Shown here: positions 37,784 to 47,059 of the stretch, one piece after another | How the letters are laid out: every line of letters begins with the position of its first letter | Position numbering within the stretch: the stretch's first letter is position 1 | Source: an uncultured Sphingomonas sp. | GTDB lineage: Bacteria > Pseudomonadota > Alphaproteobacteria > Sphingomonadales > Sphingomonadaceae | Assembly (NCBI RefSeq): GCF_913062585.1 | Contig: NZ_CAJXWX010000022.1 | Coordinates: forward strand, 1-64,000 | DNA length: 64,000 nt | Reading direction: 5' to 3' | Position numbers and translations under genes: made by a program | The notes under the pieces: generated by a model | The model's database searches: none | Seen by the model: the letters and a program-made list of their open reading frames with translations, nothing else | What the model was told of the DNA's origin: nothing

Positions 37784-38772
37784 GCGGGCGTTCCCCAAAA
37801 GCCGGGACCGGGCGCGGTCAGGATGCCGCCATCGTCCCGCGCGCCGCCGGGGCGATCGGCCGCCAGCCATAGCGGGCCGTCCAGATCGACAAAGTCCGCG
37901 CCCCCCGCCACCAGCATCGCGGGCGCGATCCCCAGCGACGAACACACCATGCACCCCACCATCACGCCGAACCCCCGCGCCCTTGCCTCTGCCGCCAGCG
38001 CCAATGCTTCGGTCAAGCCGCCCGTCTTGTCGAGCTTGACGTTGACATGGCTATAGCGTCCGGCCAGCCGGTCGAGATCGGTGCGGGTGTGCATTGCCTC
38101 GTCGGCGCAGATCGGGATCGTGCCTGCCAGATCGGCCAGCCCCTCATCCTCGCCAGCGGGCACCGGCTGTTCCAGCAGATCGACGCGCTGGGCCAGCAGC
38201 ATGGGCAAGCGGTCGGCGATGTCCGCCACCCGCCAGCTTTCATTGGGGTCGACGATCAGCCGGGGCGTGGGCGCGACCGCACGGACCGCCGCGATCTGTT
38301 CGGCCGCGCCCTCGCGATCCACCTTGATCTTGAGCAGCGGCACCTGCGCCACCGTGCGGGCGACCTCCGCCATGGCCTGTGGCGTGTCGATACCGATGGT
38401 GATCGCGGAAGCCAGCGCCGCCACCGGCGGGACGCCCGCCAACGCCGCGACGCTGGTCCCGGCCAGCCGCGCCTCCAGGTCCCAGAGCGCGCAATCCACC
38501 GCGTTGCGCGCGGCCCCCGCCGGCATCGCGCGGGCGATGTCCGCTCGCGTCGCGCCGCCCTCGATCAGGTCGCGGACCGCCTCGATCGCCGCGATCCCCG
38601 CCGCGATCGTCTCGCCATAGCGGGGATAGGGCACGCCCTCGCCCCATCCTTGCGCGTCGCCCTCGCGGATCGTCACCGTCACCACATCGGCGGTCGTCTT
38701 CACCCCGCGTGCGATGCGGAACGGCGTCCTTAGCGGGAAAGGGTCGTGACGAACGGCGAGGATGCGTCGCAT
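37774..38772 (-). CDS. dgcA: Enolase-superfamily racemase/epimerase, probable N-acetyl-D-Glu racemase
   Basis: 332 residues. The muconate-lactonising-type barrel has the catalytic Lys pair in LLKIKVD, metal ligands in LIVDPNES, LLEQPVPAGEDE and PICADEAMH, and the second Lys in VNVKLDKTGG. By family alone it could be an L-Ala-D/L-Glu dipeptide epimerase. The adjacent, overlapping DUF1611 gene instead points to the DgcN-DgcA pair, in which DgcA racemises N-acetyl-D-glutamate. The ATG at 38772 overlaps the dgcN end by 43 bases. Either activity makes peptidoglycan-derived glutamate usable. Confidence 0.85.
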   Translation of the reverse strand: MRRILAVRHDPFPLRTPFRIARGVKTTADVVTVTIREGDAQGWGEGVPYPRYGETIAAGIAAIEAVRDLIEGGATRADIARAMPAGAARNAVDCALWDLEARLAGTSVAALAGVPPVAALASAITIGIDTPQAMAEVARTVAQVPLLKIKVDREGAAEQIAAVRAVAPTPRLIVDPNESWRVADIADRLPMLLAQRVDLLEQPVPAGEDEGLADLAGTIPICADEAMHTRTDLDRLAGRYSHVNVKLDKTGGLTEALALAAEARARGFGVMVGCMVCSSLGIAPAMLVAGGADFVDLDGPLWLAADRPGGARDDGGILTAPGPGFWGTPACA

Positions 38773-39776
38773 GGCGTCTCCAGCAGAAAGTCGATGATCG
38801 CCTCGGCCCCGAAGCGATAGGGATCGGTGCAGGGCAGGCCCAGCGCATCCTCGGTCTCGGCACACAGACGCCGGGCAGCGGCCTCGTCGAGCTTGACGGT
38901 GTTCAGCGCCACGCCGACCGCGCGGACGTCCGGGCTGGTCAGCCGGGCAACGCGCAGATTGGCGTCCAGGCACTCGGCCAGGCCCGGCACCGGGAAATGC
39001 GGCAGGCCGCGCATATGCGGGCGCAGCGGATCGTGGCACATCACCAGCGCGGTCGGCTGCGCGCCGTGGAGCAGTCCGGTCGACACCCCGGCAAAGGCGG
39101 GATGGAACAGCGACCCCTGCCCCTCGACCAAGTCCCAGCCCTCGTCCGTGCGCGCCGGGGCCAGCGTCTCGATCGCACCCGCGATGAAGTCGGCGACCAC
39201 CGCGTCGAGCGGCACGCCCTCGCCGGCGATCAGGATGCCGGTCTGGCCCGTCGCCCGGAAATCGGCGACCAGCCCCCGCGCGCGCAGCGCATCGCGCAGG
39301 CAGAGCGTGGCGTACATCTTGCCGACCGAACAATCGGTGCCGACGGTCAGCAGCCGCTTGCCCGCACGCCGCCGACCATTGCCGACCGGCAGCGTCTCGG
39401 GCGCGTCGCGCACGTCGAACAGGGTGACGCCCGCCTCCGCCGCCGCCGCGACCAGTTCGGGCACGTCGCGCAGCCGCTCGTGCAGTCCACAGGCGATGTT
39501 CAGCCCGGCGCGGATCGCGGCCAGCGCATCGCCGATCATCCAGTCGGGGAAACGCCCCCCCGGATTGGCGATGCCCAGCACCACCGTCCGCGCCCCGGCG
39601 GCGCGCGCCGCAGCCGCATCCATACGGGGCAGGCCCAGCGTGAACGGACAGTCGTCGTGCCGCCACTCGCCCACACAATCGTCGCCGCGAAAGGCGGCAA
39701 GGCCGCGCGATGTCTTCAGGCCGATCTCGTCATCGGAATGGCCGAGATAGAGGAGGTAGGGTGCGGGAATGGTCAT
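38730..39776 (-). CDS. dgcN: DUF1611 protein, probable D-glutamate N-acetyltransferase
   Basis: 348 residues. The DUF1611 fold shows an N-terminal Rossmann-like part (TVVLGIANPGGRFP) and a P-loop-like segment, LLTVGTDCSVGKMYATLCL, followed by GQTGILIAGEGVPLDAVVADF and VEGQGSLFHPAFAGVS. DgcN is reported to acetylate D-glutamate before DgcA racemises it; the product N-acetyl-L-glutamate is then deacetylated to L-glutamate. The pair is encoded with 43 bases of overlap. The D-aminoacylase gene is 71 bases upstream on the same strand and could supply free D-glutamate. Confidence 0.88.
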   Translation of the reverse strand: MTIPAPYLLYLGHSDDEIGLKTSRGLAAFRGDDCVGEWRHDDCPFTLGLPRMDAAAARAAGARTVVLGIANPGGRFPDWMIGDALAAIRAGLNIACGLHERLRDVPELVAAAAEAGVTLFDVRDAPETLPVGNGRRRAGKRLLTVGTDCSVGKMYATLCLRDALRARGLVADFRATGQTGILIAGEGVPLDAVVADFIAGAIETLAPARTDEGWDLVEGQGSLFHPAFAGVSTGLLHGAQPTALVMCHDPLRPHMRGLPHFPVPGLAECLDANLRVARLTSPDVRAVGVALNTVKLDEAAARRLCAETEDALGLPCTDPYRFGAEAIIDFLLETPCDASSPFVTTLSR

Positions 39777-39847
39777 GATGCGGAGATGATAGGAGCAATG
39801 CCATACGGGCCGCCAATCGCGCTCCTATCGCCGCCTATAACGTCCGG

Positions 39848-41434
39848 CTATTGGCCGCAGCCGCCGGGCCGGGGCCGCAGCAGCGCCCGTCCCGCCGCCA
39901 CGCCGGTCGCCGCCCCGTCGGACAGGGCCCGTCGCCCGTTGACGAACAGCGCCGTCACGCCGACGCTGGGCACGCGCGGATGCATATAGTCGGCACGCGG
40001 TGCATAGCTTTGGGGATCGAGCACCACGACATCCGCATAATAGCCACGCCGCAGATACCCACGCTGCGCGATGCGATACATGTCGGCCGTCGCGCCGGTC
40101 GAACGGCGGATGAATTGCGGCAGGGTGATTACCTTCCGATCGACGACATAGGTGCGATAGAGCTGCGGGAAGGTCCCATATTGGCGAGGATGGCCATCCG
40201 ATCCGTCCGACGACGTCACGACCCAGGGCTGCTTCATGATCAGGTCGACGTCGCGATCGGCCATGTTGAAGCTCGCCACGCTGCTGCCCGCCGGGCCGGT
40301 GCCGGTGGCATTGGGCGTGCGCAGGATGCGGATCGCCGCGTCGATCGGCGAGAGCCCCCACTGCGCCGCCATCGCGGCCAGTGTCTTGCCGCTCCAAGGC
40401 TGGCCCTGCGCGGTGAGCAACAACGAATCCGCCCCGCCCCGCCGACGCAGATTTTCCGCCATCTCGGTCTTCAACCGCGCCAGCGTCGTCGGATCGTCGA
40501 ACCGCGCGAGCAGCTTGCGATAGCCACCGTCCATCGCCCAGCCGGGCACCAGCGCGGCATCGACGCTCGAACCCGAGGCCAGCCAGGGATATTGATCGGC
40601 GGTGACGGCCTGGCCCTTGCGCCGCGCCGCCTCGATCGTGGCGATCAGCGCGGGTGCCTGACCCTGCACATCGACGCCTAGCGCCTTCAGATGCGCAAAA
40701 TGGACCGGCGTCCCCGCAATGCGCCCGATCTCGATCGCTTCGCGGGTCGAGGCGAGCAGGCCGATCGAGTAATTCGCCTCGTCGCGCTGGTGCGTGTCGT
40801 ACATCCCACCGCGTTTGCCCGCCTCGCTGGCGACCGCCGCCACTTCGTCCGTCTTCGCGAAACTCTGCGGCGCATAGAATAGTCCGGTGGACAGGCCATA
40901 GGCGCCCTCGCACATGGCACGGGCCGCGAGGCGCTTCTCCTCCGCCAGTTCGGCGGGCGTCGGCGCGCGGGCATCCTGTCCCAGCACCTGTTTGCGGATC
41001 GCCCCGAAGCCGACGAACGGCACGACATTGGTGCCGATCCCGCTGGCCTCCAGCGCGCGTGCGTCCTTGGCCACCTCGAAACTGCCATAGCCGTCGACGC
41101 CGATCACCACGGTCGAGACGCCCTGCGCCAGCCAGGGCAGATTGAGCCGCGCCTTGGGATCGGCCGAGCGGATATAGCTGTCCGGATGGGTATGCGCGTC
41201 GATCAGGCCGGGCGCGACGATCAGGCCGCGCGCGTCGACCTCCTCCCGCGCCGCCGTACCGCGCGGCGCGCCGACATAGACGATGCGATCGCCCGCCAGT
41301 TCGACATCGCCGACAAAGGGTGGCGTTTCGCCCCCCGTATAGATGGTGCCGCCCCGGATCAGGACATCGACGCGCGGTGCGCTCGCCGACGTGGCGACGC
41401 ACCAGACAAGGGCCATCAGGGCAAGGCGCTTCAT
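39848..41434 (-). CDS. N-acyl-D-amino-acid deacylase (amidohydrolase), exported
   Basis: 528 residues with a Sec signal peptide (MKRLALMALVWCVATSASA). The amidohydrolase metal sites are GLIDAHTHPDS (HxH), YDTHQRDEANYS, VHFAHLKALG and the late Asp in VVTSSDGSDGHP. The overall order matches the D-aminoacylase family, which removes acyl groups from N-acyl-D-amino acids. The start at 41434 follows AGGAG by 6 bases and overlaps the S45 acylase stop (ATGA). The probable role is releasing D-amino acids in the periplasm for the dgc operon 71 bases downstream; the acyl group and residue preferred are unknown. Confidence 0.9.
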   Translation of the reverse strand: MKRLALMALVWCVATSASAPRVDVLIRGGTIYTGGETPPFVGDVELAGDRIVYVGAPRGTAAREEVDARGLIVAPGLIDAHTHPDSYIRSADPKARLNLPWLAQGVSTVVIGVDGYGSFEVAKDARALEASGIGTNVVPFVGFGAIRKQVLGQDARAPTPAELAEEKRLAARAMCEGAYGLSTGLFYAPQSFAKTDEVAAVASEAGKRGGMYDTHQRDEANYSIGLLASTREAIEIGRIAGTPVHFAHLKALGVDVQGQAPALIATIEAARRKGQAVTADQYPWLASGSSVDAALVPGWAMDGGYRKLLARFDDPTTLARLKTEMAENLRRRGGADSLLLTAQGQPWSGKTLAAMAAQWGLSPIDAAIRILRTPNATGTGPAGSSVASFNMADRDVDLIMKQPWVVTSSDGSDGHPRQYGTFPQLYRTYVVDRKVITLPQFIRRSTGATADMYRIAQRGYLRRGYYADVVVLDPQSYAPRADYMHPRVPSVGVTALFVNGRRALSDGAATGVAAGRALLRPRPGGCGQ

Positions 41435-43767
41435 TTCGGGCTCCTCTCGGGTTGCAGGCGGGTGACGGTTGCGGCGACCGCATCGACGGCGGCCCGGCTG
41501 AACGGCATGGGCAGCATCCGGCCCGCGCTCCACGGGCCGACCTGGTCTTGGCGGTGCGGCGAGCGCGGGTCGTTCGACTCGCCCGGCAGGTTAAGCATAA
41601 GCGACCGATCCCAATCGCCGACGTCGATCACCTCGAGATAGCTCGCGCCGCCGCCGACCCGCCAGTCCGGCCCGTTGCCCAGCCAGCGCGCCATCACGGT
41701 AAAGCCATCGCCGCCGGAACCCCCGACCTCGATCGGGGGGAAGGCCGCGGCGATCGCCGGGATCCGGGCCAGGGGATGCGCGATCCGGACCCGGTGGAGT
41801 GCATCCCATCGCCATGTCGCGGGATCGGGGCCCAGCAGCGTGGTCGCATCCGTCCAGCCGGTGGCGAGCGCCTCGTCGATCAGGTCGGGCCGGTCGGCGG
41901 CGACACGCAGCAATTCGGGCGGCTCGATCGACGATATCAGGCTGCGCGCGTTTTCGGGGACCAGCGCGGCGACCATCCGTGCGTTCAACGCGCGCAGCAC
42001 GATCTCGTACAAGGCCGCCGCCCCGCTCGCACCGTCGATCCGCGCATCCCAGCGGGCGAGCATCGCGACCGCCGCCGTCGCTCCGGGCGAAGGCTGGCGC
42101 GGCAACATCGCCTGGAAACGCCGGGCCAGCGATGACAGCGTATCGTGCTGCAAGGCCACGCTGTCCGCCAGGCTGTGCCGGGTCTGTTTCGACAACACTT
42201 CGGCGATGCGATCATAGCGGGCGGGATCGCGGAAGGAGAAGGCCGGGCTCCGCTCGATGGGCCAGCCGGGCGGCAGGTTGTTCTGGTTGGCGGAGGCGAA
42301 CCAGCCTGCGGGGGGATCGAACACGCCGGGCAAGGCACGGAAGTCGCGCACCCCCACCCAATCGTAACGACCATCGCCCGGCACCGGCAGCAGGCCGTCG
42401 CCGCGCTTGCGCTCCGGCCAGAAGCCGATGGCCTGCCACGCATGATGCCCGTCGACATCGGCATAATGGAAATTGGTGGGCGACGGGTGAAGCTTGAACG
42501 CCTCGCGCAGCCCTGCCCAATCCTGTGCAAGGTTGATCGCGACCATCGAAAAGGCGCCCGATCCACCCGGCTGCATCCCCACCGAGGCGATGGCGGTCGC
42601 GCGCGAACGGGCCGGATCGTGCGACACCACCGGCCCCTGCACCGCATGGCGCAGCACCGCCCGGTGCGGCGGCGCATCCTTCACCGGAATCTCGACCACC
42701 TGCCGCGCGAACCGCTTCCAGCCGCCGTCATGGCGGTAGCGTTCGGGATCGTTCGGATGCAGTTCCAGGACGAACAGGTCTTCCTGGTCGATATGGAAAT
42801 TGGTGCGGCCGAAGGCGAAGCGGTCGGTATGCCCCTGCATGATACCCGCCAGCCCCGGCGCGCCGCCGCCGATCACGTCCAGGCCGGGCGCGGTGAGATG
42901 GGCGACGTGGCGCGGGCCGAAGCCGCCAATGCCCAGATGCGGATCATTGGCCAGGATCGGACGACCGGTCACGGTACGGCTGCCCGCCACCGTCCAGGCG
43001 TTCGACCCGGCATTGGTGGCGCTCAACATCTCGTCCCGCTCGCGGGTCGGTGTTTCGCGTCCGAACGGCAAGGGGCCCATCTGCAGCACCCCCATGTCCG
43101 CCTCGCCGACCTGGGCGGGGTCCAGCCCCTCCGGCACGGTCATGGCGACCACGGGGCGCAGCGGGGCCACCAACCGGTCGAGATCGAGCCGCCCCAGCGC
43201 CGCCAGCATCGCACGGCGGATCTCGTCATCGACATTGCCGACCGCGCCGCCGCGCGCCAAAACCAGATCGCGCAATTCCCAGCGCAGCGGCATCACGCCC
43301 AGGATGCGATATTCCGGCGGTAGCAGAGTCGGATCGCGCTCCACCTCGGCGATCCGGGCGTTGATCCCGGCGACATAACCCCGCACGCAGTCCCGCACCG
43401 GCGACGGGATACGGGCCAGCTCCGCATCGAGATCGCCGCGATAATGGAACAGTCGCGCCTTGGCGTCGTAGGGCGCGAACGCCGCGCCATAGGCCTCGGC
43501 CATCCGCCCCATCTCCCGCCGATGGGCGAAGTCGATCTGGAACAGCCGGTCGCGCGCGACGACATAGCCCTGGCCGAAAAAGGCATCCGCCTTGGTCTGC
43601 GCCCGGATATGCGGAACGCCCCAGCCATCGTCGACGATCTCGATCGGTCGCGACAGGCCGGGCACCGCCGCATAGGCGGTCGTGGCGACCGGCCGGGCGA
43701 TCCCGCGCCAGGGCGCGAGCGCGCCCAATGCCGTGGCGCCGAGCAGGAATGTACGGCGAGAGACCAT
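41431..43767 (-). CDS. S45 penicillin-acylase-family Ntn hydrolase, Tat-exported
   Basis: 778 residues with a twin-arginine leader (MVSRRTFLLGATALGALAPW). The alpha part includes DDGWGVPHIRAQTKADAFFG and QGYVVARDRLFQID. The self-processing site is NAG-SNAW, giving Ser255 as N-terminal nucleophile of the beta chain, followed by GRPILANDPHLGI and the oxyanion-type Asn in ASANQNNLP. GGGGGAAA precedes the ATG. Such enzymes cleave amide bonds of acylated amino acids, homoserine lactones or beta-lactams. With a D-aminoacylase coupled behind it, an N-acyl-amino-acid or muropeptide substrate is favoured. A leaderless paralogue is at 47060-49327. Confidence 0.92.
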   Translation of the reverse strand: MVSRRTFLLGATALGALAPWRGIARPVATTAYAAVPGLSRPIEIVDDGWGVPHIRAQTKADAFFGQGYVVARDRLFQIDFAHRREMGRMAEAYGAAFAPYDAKARLFHYRGDLDAELARIPSPVRDCVRGYVAGINARIAEVERDPTLLPPEYRILGVMPLRWELRDLVLARGGAVGNVDDEIRRAMLAALGRLDLDRLVAPLRPVVAMTVPEGLDPAQVGEADMGVLQMGPLPFGRETPTRERDEMLSATNAGSNAWTVAGSRTVTGRPILANDPHLGIGGFGPRHVAHLTAPGLDVIGGGAPGLAGIMQGHTDRFAFGRTNFHIDQEDLFVLELHPNDPERYRHDGGWKRFARQVVEIPVKDAPPHRAVLRHAVQGPVVSHDPARSRATAIASVGMQPGGSGAFSMVAINLAQDWAGLREAFKLHPSPTNFHYADVDGHHAWQAIGFWPERKRGDGLLPVPGDGRYDWVGVRDFRALPGVFDPPAGWFASANQNNLPPGWPIERSPAFSFRDPARYDRIAEVLSKQTRHSLADSVALQHDTLSSLARRFQAMLPRQPSPGATAAVAMLARWDARIDGASGAAALYEIVLRALNARMVAALVPENARSLISSIEPPELLRVAADRPDLIDEALATGWTDATTLLGPDPATWRWDALHRVRIAHPLARIPAIAAAFPPIEVGGSGGDGFTVMARWLGNGPDWRVGGGASYLEVIDVGDWDRSLMLNLPGESNDPRSPHRQDQVGPWSAGRMLPMPFSRAAVDAVAATVTRLQPERSPK

Positions 43768-44059
43768 GGTTTCCCCCTTTTCGAACCATCCCGTGGGTCC
43801 GCCTACCCCGTCGCGCATCCTGCAAAACCGGAGGATGCCCATGCCGACAGGGCGGCCGGTCCCGAAGCATAAGGCGGCAAGACCGGTGTGCAATGCCGCC
43901 ATAATCCAAGGCTATGGCCCACCGAACGATCGGTAGTCGCACGACCCTTGACCTGGGTCGCGTCTCGCCTGCACCATCCCGGATGCACGGATCAGCGACA
44001 AGATCATGACCGGCCGCAGGGAGATCACGCTCCAAAGATCGTGAATAGGGGGATTGCAG
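43768..44059 (+). promoter_or_regulatory. Divergent promoter region between S45 acylase and TonB receptor
   Basis: 292 non-coding bases between divergently read genes. They must hold promoters for both. CATAAT (43900-43905, plus strand) is a possible -10, but I see no fitting -35 and no operator palindrome or TGCAAG repeat. Short frames here look like chance. Confidence 0.4.
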
Positions 44060-47011
44060 ATGACCGACGGATCTTGGCGCCGCCTGATGAGGGCCGGTAC
44101 GGGCCTGACAGCCTTGTCGATGGCGCTTGCCGCTCCGGCCTTTGCCCAGACGACCGAGCAGCCCGGCGCGACGCCGGCTCCGCAGGATATCAACGGCACG
44201 CAGATCGACCCGGACGACATCACCGTCACCGGCACGCGGATCATCCGCAACGGATTCCAGTCGCCGACGCCGCTGACCGTGGCGACGCAGGAGGATATCC
44301 TCAACACCTCGCCGACCAACAACATCGCCGATTTCGTCAACCAGCTGCCCGCGCTGGCAGGGTCCACCCGCCCCTCCAATTCGCGGCTGGCGATCAGCTC
44401 GGGCCTGGCGGGCATCAACGCGCTCAATCTGCGCGGGCTGGGCGAGATCCGTACGCTGGTGCTGCTCGACGGACGGCGGACGGTGTCGTCCAGCGTCACC
44501 GGCCTGGTCGACGTCAACACCTTTCCCCAGGCGCTGGTGAAGAGCGTCGAGATCGTCACCGGCGGCGCCTCCGCCGCCTATGGCTCGGACGCGGTCGCCG
44601 GTGTCGTCAACTTCGTGCTCGACAAGAAATATCAGGGCATCAAGATCCTGGCCGACAACGGGATCACCGAACGCGGCGACGGCGCCAATTATTCGTTCAG
44701 CGCCGCCGTCGGCACGGCCTTCGGCAGCGACGATCGCGGCCACCTGCTGCTGAGCGGCGAATGGGCGCATCGCGACGGCATCTTCCAGGTCGATCGCGAC
44801 TGGAATGCGCGCGGCGTGGTGCGGATCACCAATCCCAACTACACCAACACCAATGGCCAGGCGCAGTATCTGATCCGCCAGCCGGTCGGCGTCTCCAACA
44901 CCACCCCCGGCGGCATCATCCTGAATTCCAGCGGCGGTGTCGCCAACCGGCTGCGCGGCATCTATTTCGGGCAAGGCGGCGCGGCGAACCAGTATCAATA
45001 TGGCGCGCTCAGCTTCCCGGCGCTGGGCGGGGCGACCGCCCCCTCGCTGACCCAGGGCGGCGACTGGCGCGTCAACGATCAGGGCCGCAATATCGGCCTG
45101 GATGCCGATGACGACCGGCGTGGCGCGTTCGGCCGGGTCAGCTACGAGGTCGCCACCGGCGTGACCTTGTTCGCCGAGGCATCCTATAACTGGCAGAAGA
45201 CGCTGTTCAACGCCGGGCCGCAATCGACGACCGGCATCACGCTGACGGCGGCCAACCCGTACCTCCAGGCCGCACTGGCCAATGCCGTGTCCGCCGGGCT
45301 CATCACCCCCGCCGAGCGCTCCGCCGTCACCTCGGTCACGGTCGGCAGCACCGCCGTCGACCTGCCCTATCGCAAGAACAACAGCAGCCGCGACGTGCAG
45401 CGTTACGCGATCGGCGGCGAGGGCGAGTTCCAGGCGTTCGGCCACAAGGCGTTCTGGAACGTCTATGGCCAATATGGCGAGACGAACGCGCACGAACAGC
45501 TGCGCGACATCATGAACACCGCCGCCATGGCCAATGCCACCGACGCGGTCGCCGCGCCGGCGGGCAATGCGCTGGGCGTGGCGGCCGGCACGATCGTGTG
45601 CCGATCCTCGCTGACCGCGCCGACCAATGGCTGCGTGCCGCTCAACCGGCTGGGCATCGGCGTCGCCAATCCGGCCGCGATCGACTATGTCCTGGGCGAT
45701 CCCTATCGCGACCAGAAGCTGAAGCAGACGGTCGCGGGCGCCAACCTGTCGCTGACCCCCTTCGCCACCTGGGCGGGTGACGTCAGCGTCGCGGTCGGCG
45801 GCGAATATCGCCGGGAGTCGGTGTCGGGCTTCGTGCCCAGCCAGTTCCAGACCGGCTGGTCGGTCGGCAATTTCCTGCCCACCTTTGGCAGCTATCACGT
45901 CAAGGAAGCCTATCTCGAAACGGTGGTGCCGCTGGGCCTGGGCCTGGAGTTCAACGGCGCGGTTCGCGGGACCGACTATTCCACCTCGGGCTATGTCACC
46001 ACCTGGAAGCTGGGCGCGACGTGGCAGCCCATTCCCGACATCCGTTTCCGCGCCACCCGTTCGCGCGACATCCGCGCGCCCAATCTCAGCGAGCTGTACG
46101 CGTCGGGTACGTCGCGGACCAACACGCTGACCGATCCGGCGACCGGGCGGACCACCGTCACCTTCCGCGAACTCACGACCGGCAACCCCAATCTACGCCC
46201 CGAAAAGGCGGATTCGATCTCGATCGGCGTCGTGCTCCAGCCGCGCTTCCTGCCGGGCTTCTCGGCCTCGGTCGACGGCTTCGACATCAAGCTGCGGGAC
46301 GCGATCGGGCAGTTCTTCGCGCAGGACATCATCAATCGCTGCTATGAGGGGCGCAAGGACTTCTGCGCCGCCTATGGCCCCGATCCGTCGGGCGACCGCG
46401 AGCTGTTCTTCCGCGCCAGCCCGTTCAACTTCGCCCGGCAATGGGTGCGCGGCATCGACTTCGACGCCAGCTACCGCCTGCCGCTGACCGAAATCTTCCC
46501 ACAGGCCCCGGGTGCGGTCACGCTCCACGGGCTGGCGACGCGCTATATCCACAATATCACCGACAGCGGCGTGCCCAACGTGGTGCCGATCGACATTGTC
46601 GGCCAGCTGAGCGGCACCAGCCCGCCCAAGTGGATCTATCGCTTCAACCTGGCCTATGAGAATGACCGCTTCTCGATCACCGGCACCGCACGCGGGGTGA
46701 GCAGCGGGACCTATGGCAACAGCTATATCGTCTGCGACGGCAACTGCCCCACCGGGCGCCCCGCCGCGACCGTTTCGCAATTCCCGACGATCGACAACAA
46801 CTCGATCGCAGGCGCGATGTATCTCGACCTGAACCTGACCACCAAGATCGAGACGCGGGGCGGCGGCCGGGCCGAGCTGTTCGTGAACATCACGAACCTG
46901 CTGGATCGCGATCCGATCCTGTTGCCGGAAACCGGGCTGGCGGCGAACAGCACCTATTCGGATCTGCTCGGCCGCGCCTTCCGGGTCGGCGTCCGGTTCC
47001 AAACCCGCTGA
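44060..47011 (+). CDS. TonB-dependent receptor (983 aa)
   Basis: Complete receptor. It has a signal peptide (residues 1 to about 30, ending APAFA-QTTEQ), a TonB box DDITVTGTR and a plug with LNLRGLGEIRTLVLLDGRR and AAYGSDAVAGVVNFVLDKK. The barrel ends in FRVGVRFQTR; the last residue is Arg rather than the usual Phe, though Phe lies three residues before. The ATG at 44060 follows AGGGGG by 6 to 7 bases. It is divergent from the S45 acylase/D-aminoacylase unit and followed after 48 bases by a second S45 acylase. It is the likely outer-membrane importer for whatever these acylases hydrolyse, perhaps muropeptides or N-acylated amino acids. Confidence 0.95.
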   Translation: MTDGSWRRLMRAGTGLTALSMALAAPAFAQTTEQPGATPAPQDINGTQIDPDDITVTGTRIIRNGFQSPTPLTVATQEDILNTSPTNNIADFVNQLPALAGSTRPSNSRLAISSGLAGINALNLRGLGEIRTLVLLDGRRTVSSSVTGLVDVNTFPQALVKSVEIVTGGASAAYGSDAVAGVVNFVLDKKYQGIKILADNGITERGDGANYSFSAAVGTAFGSDDRGHLLLSGEWAHRDGIFQVDRDWNARGVVRITNPNYTNTNGQAQYLIRQPVGVSNTTPGGIILNSSGGVANRLRGIYFGQGGAANQYQYGALSFPALGGATAPSLTQGGDWRVNDQGRNIGLDADDDRRGAFGRVSYEVATGVTLFAEASYNWQKTLFNAGPQSTTGITLTAANPYLQAALANAVSAGLITPAERSAVTSVTVGSTAVDLPYRKNNSSRDVQRYAIGGEGEFQAFGHKAFWNVYGQYGETNAHEQLRDIMNTAAMANATDAVAAPAGNALGVAAGTIVCRSSLTAPTNGCVPLNRLGIGVANPAAIDYVLGDPYRDQKLKQTVAGANLSLTPFATWAGDVSVAVGGEYRRESVSGFVPSQFQTGWSVGNFLPTFGSYHVKEAYLETVVPLGLGLEFNGAVRGTDYSTSGYVTTWKLGATWQPIPDIRFRATRSRDIRAPNLSELYASGTSRTNTLTDPATGRTTVTFRELTTGNPNLRPEKADSISIGVVLQPRFLPGFSASVDGFDIKLRDAIGQFFAQDIINRCYEGRKDFCAAYGPDPSGDRELFFRASPFNFARQWVRGIDFDASYRLPLTEIFPQAPGAVTLHGLATRYIHNITDSGVPNVVPIDIVGQLSGTSPPKWIYRFNLAYENDRFSITGTARGVSSGTYGNSYIVCDGNCPTGRPAATVSQFPTIDNNSIAGAMYLDLNLTTKIETRGGGRAELFVNITNLLDRDPILLPETGLAANSTYSDLLGRAFRVGVRFQTR

Positions 47012-47059
47012 GCCTGGGCAGCGGCACGGCCAGAACCCATTCCGCCAAGGGGTAACGCC

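Noticed and set aside
37476..42531. Single TGCAAG half-sites at 37476-37481, 42149-42154 and 42526-42531
   Set aside because: They lie inside coding sequence and have no second half-site 11 bases away.
43880..44010. Short coding frames between the S45 acylase and the TonB receptor
   Set aside because: They lack ribosome-binding sites and plausible protein sequence and fall in a divergent promoter region.
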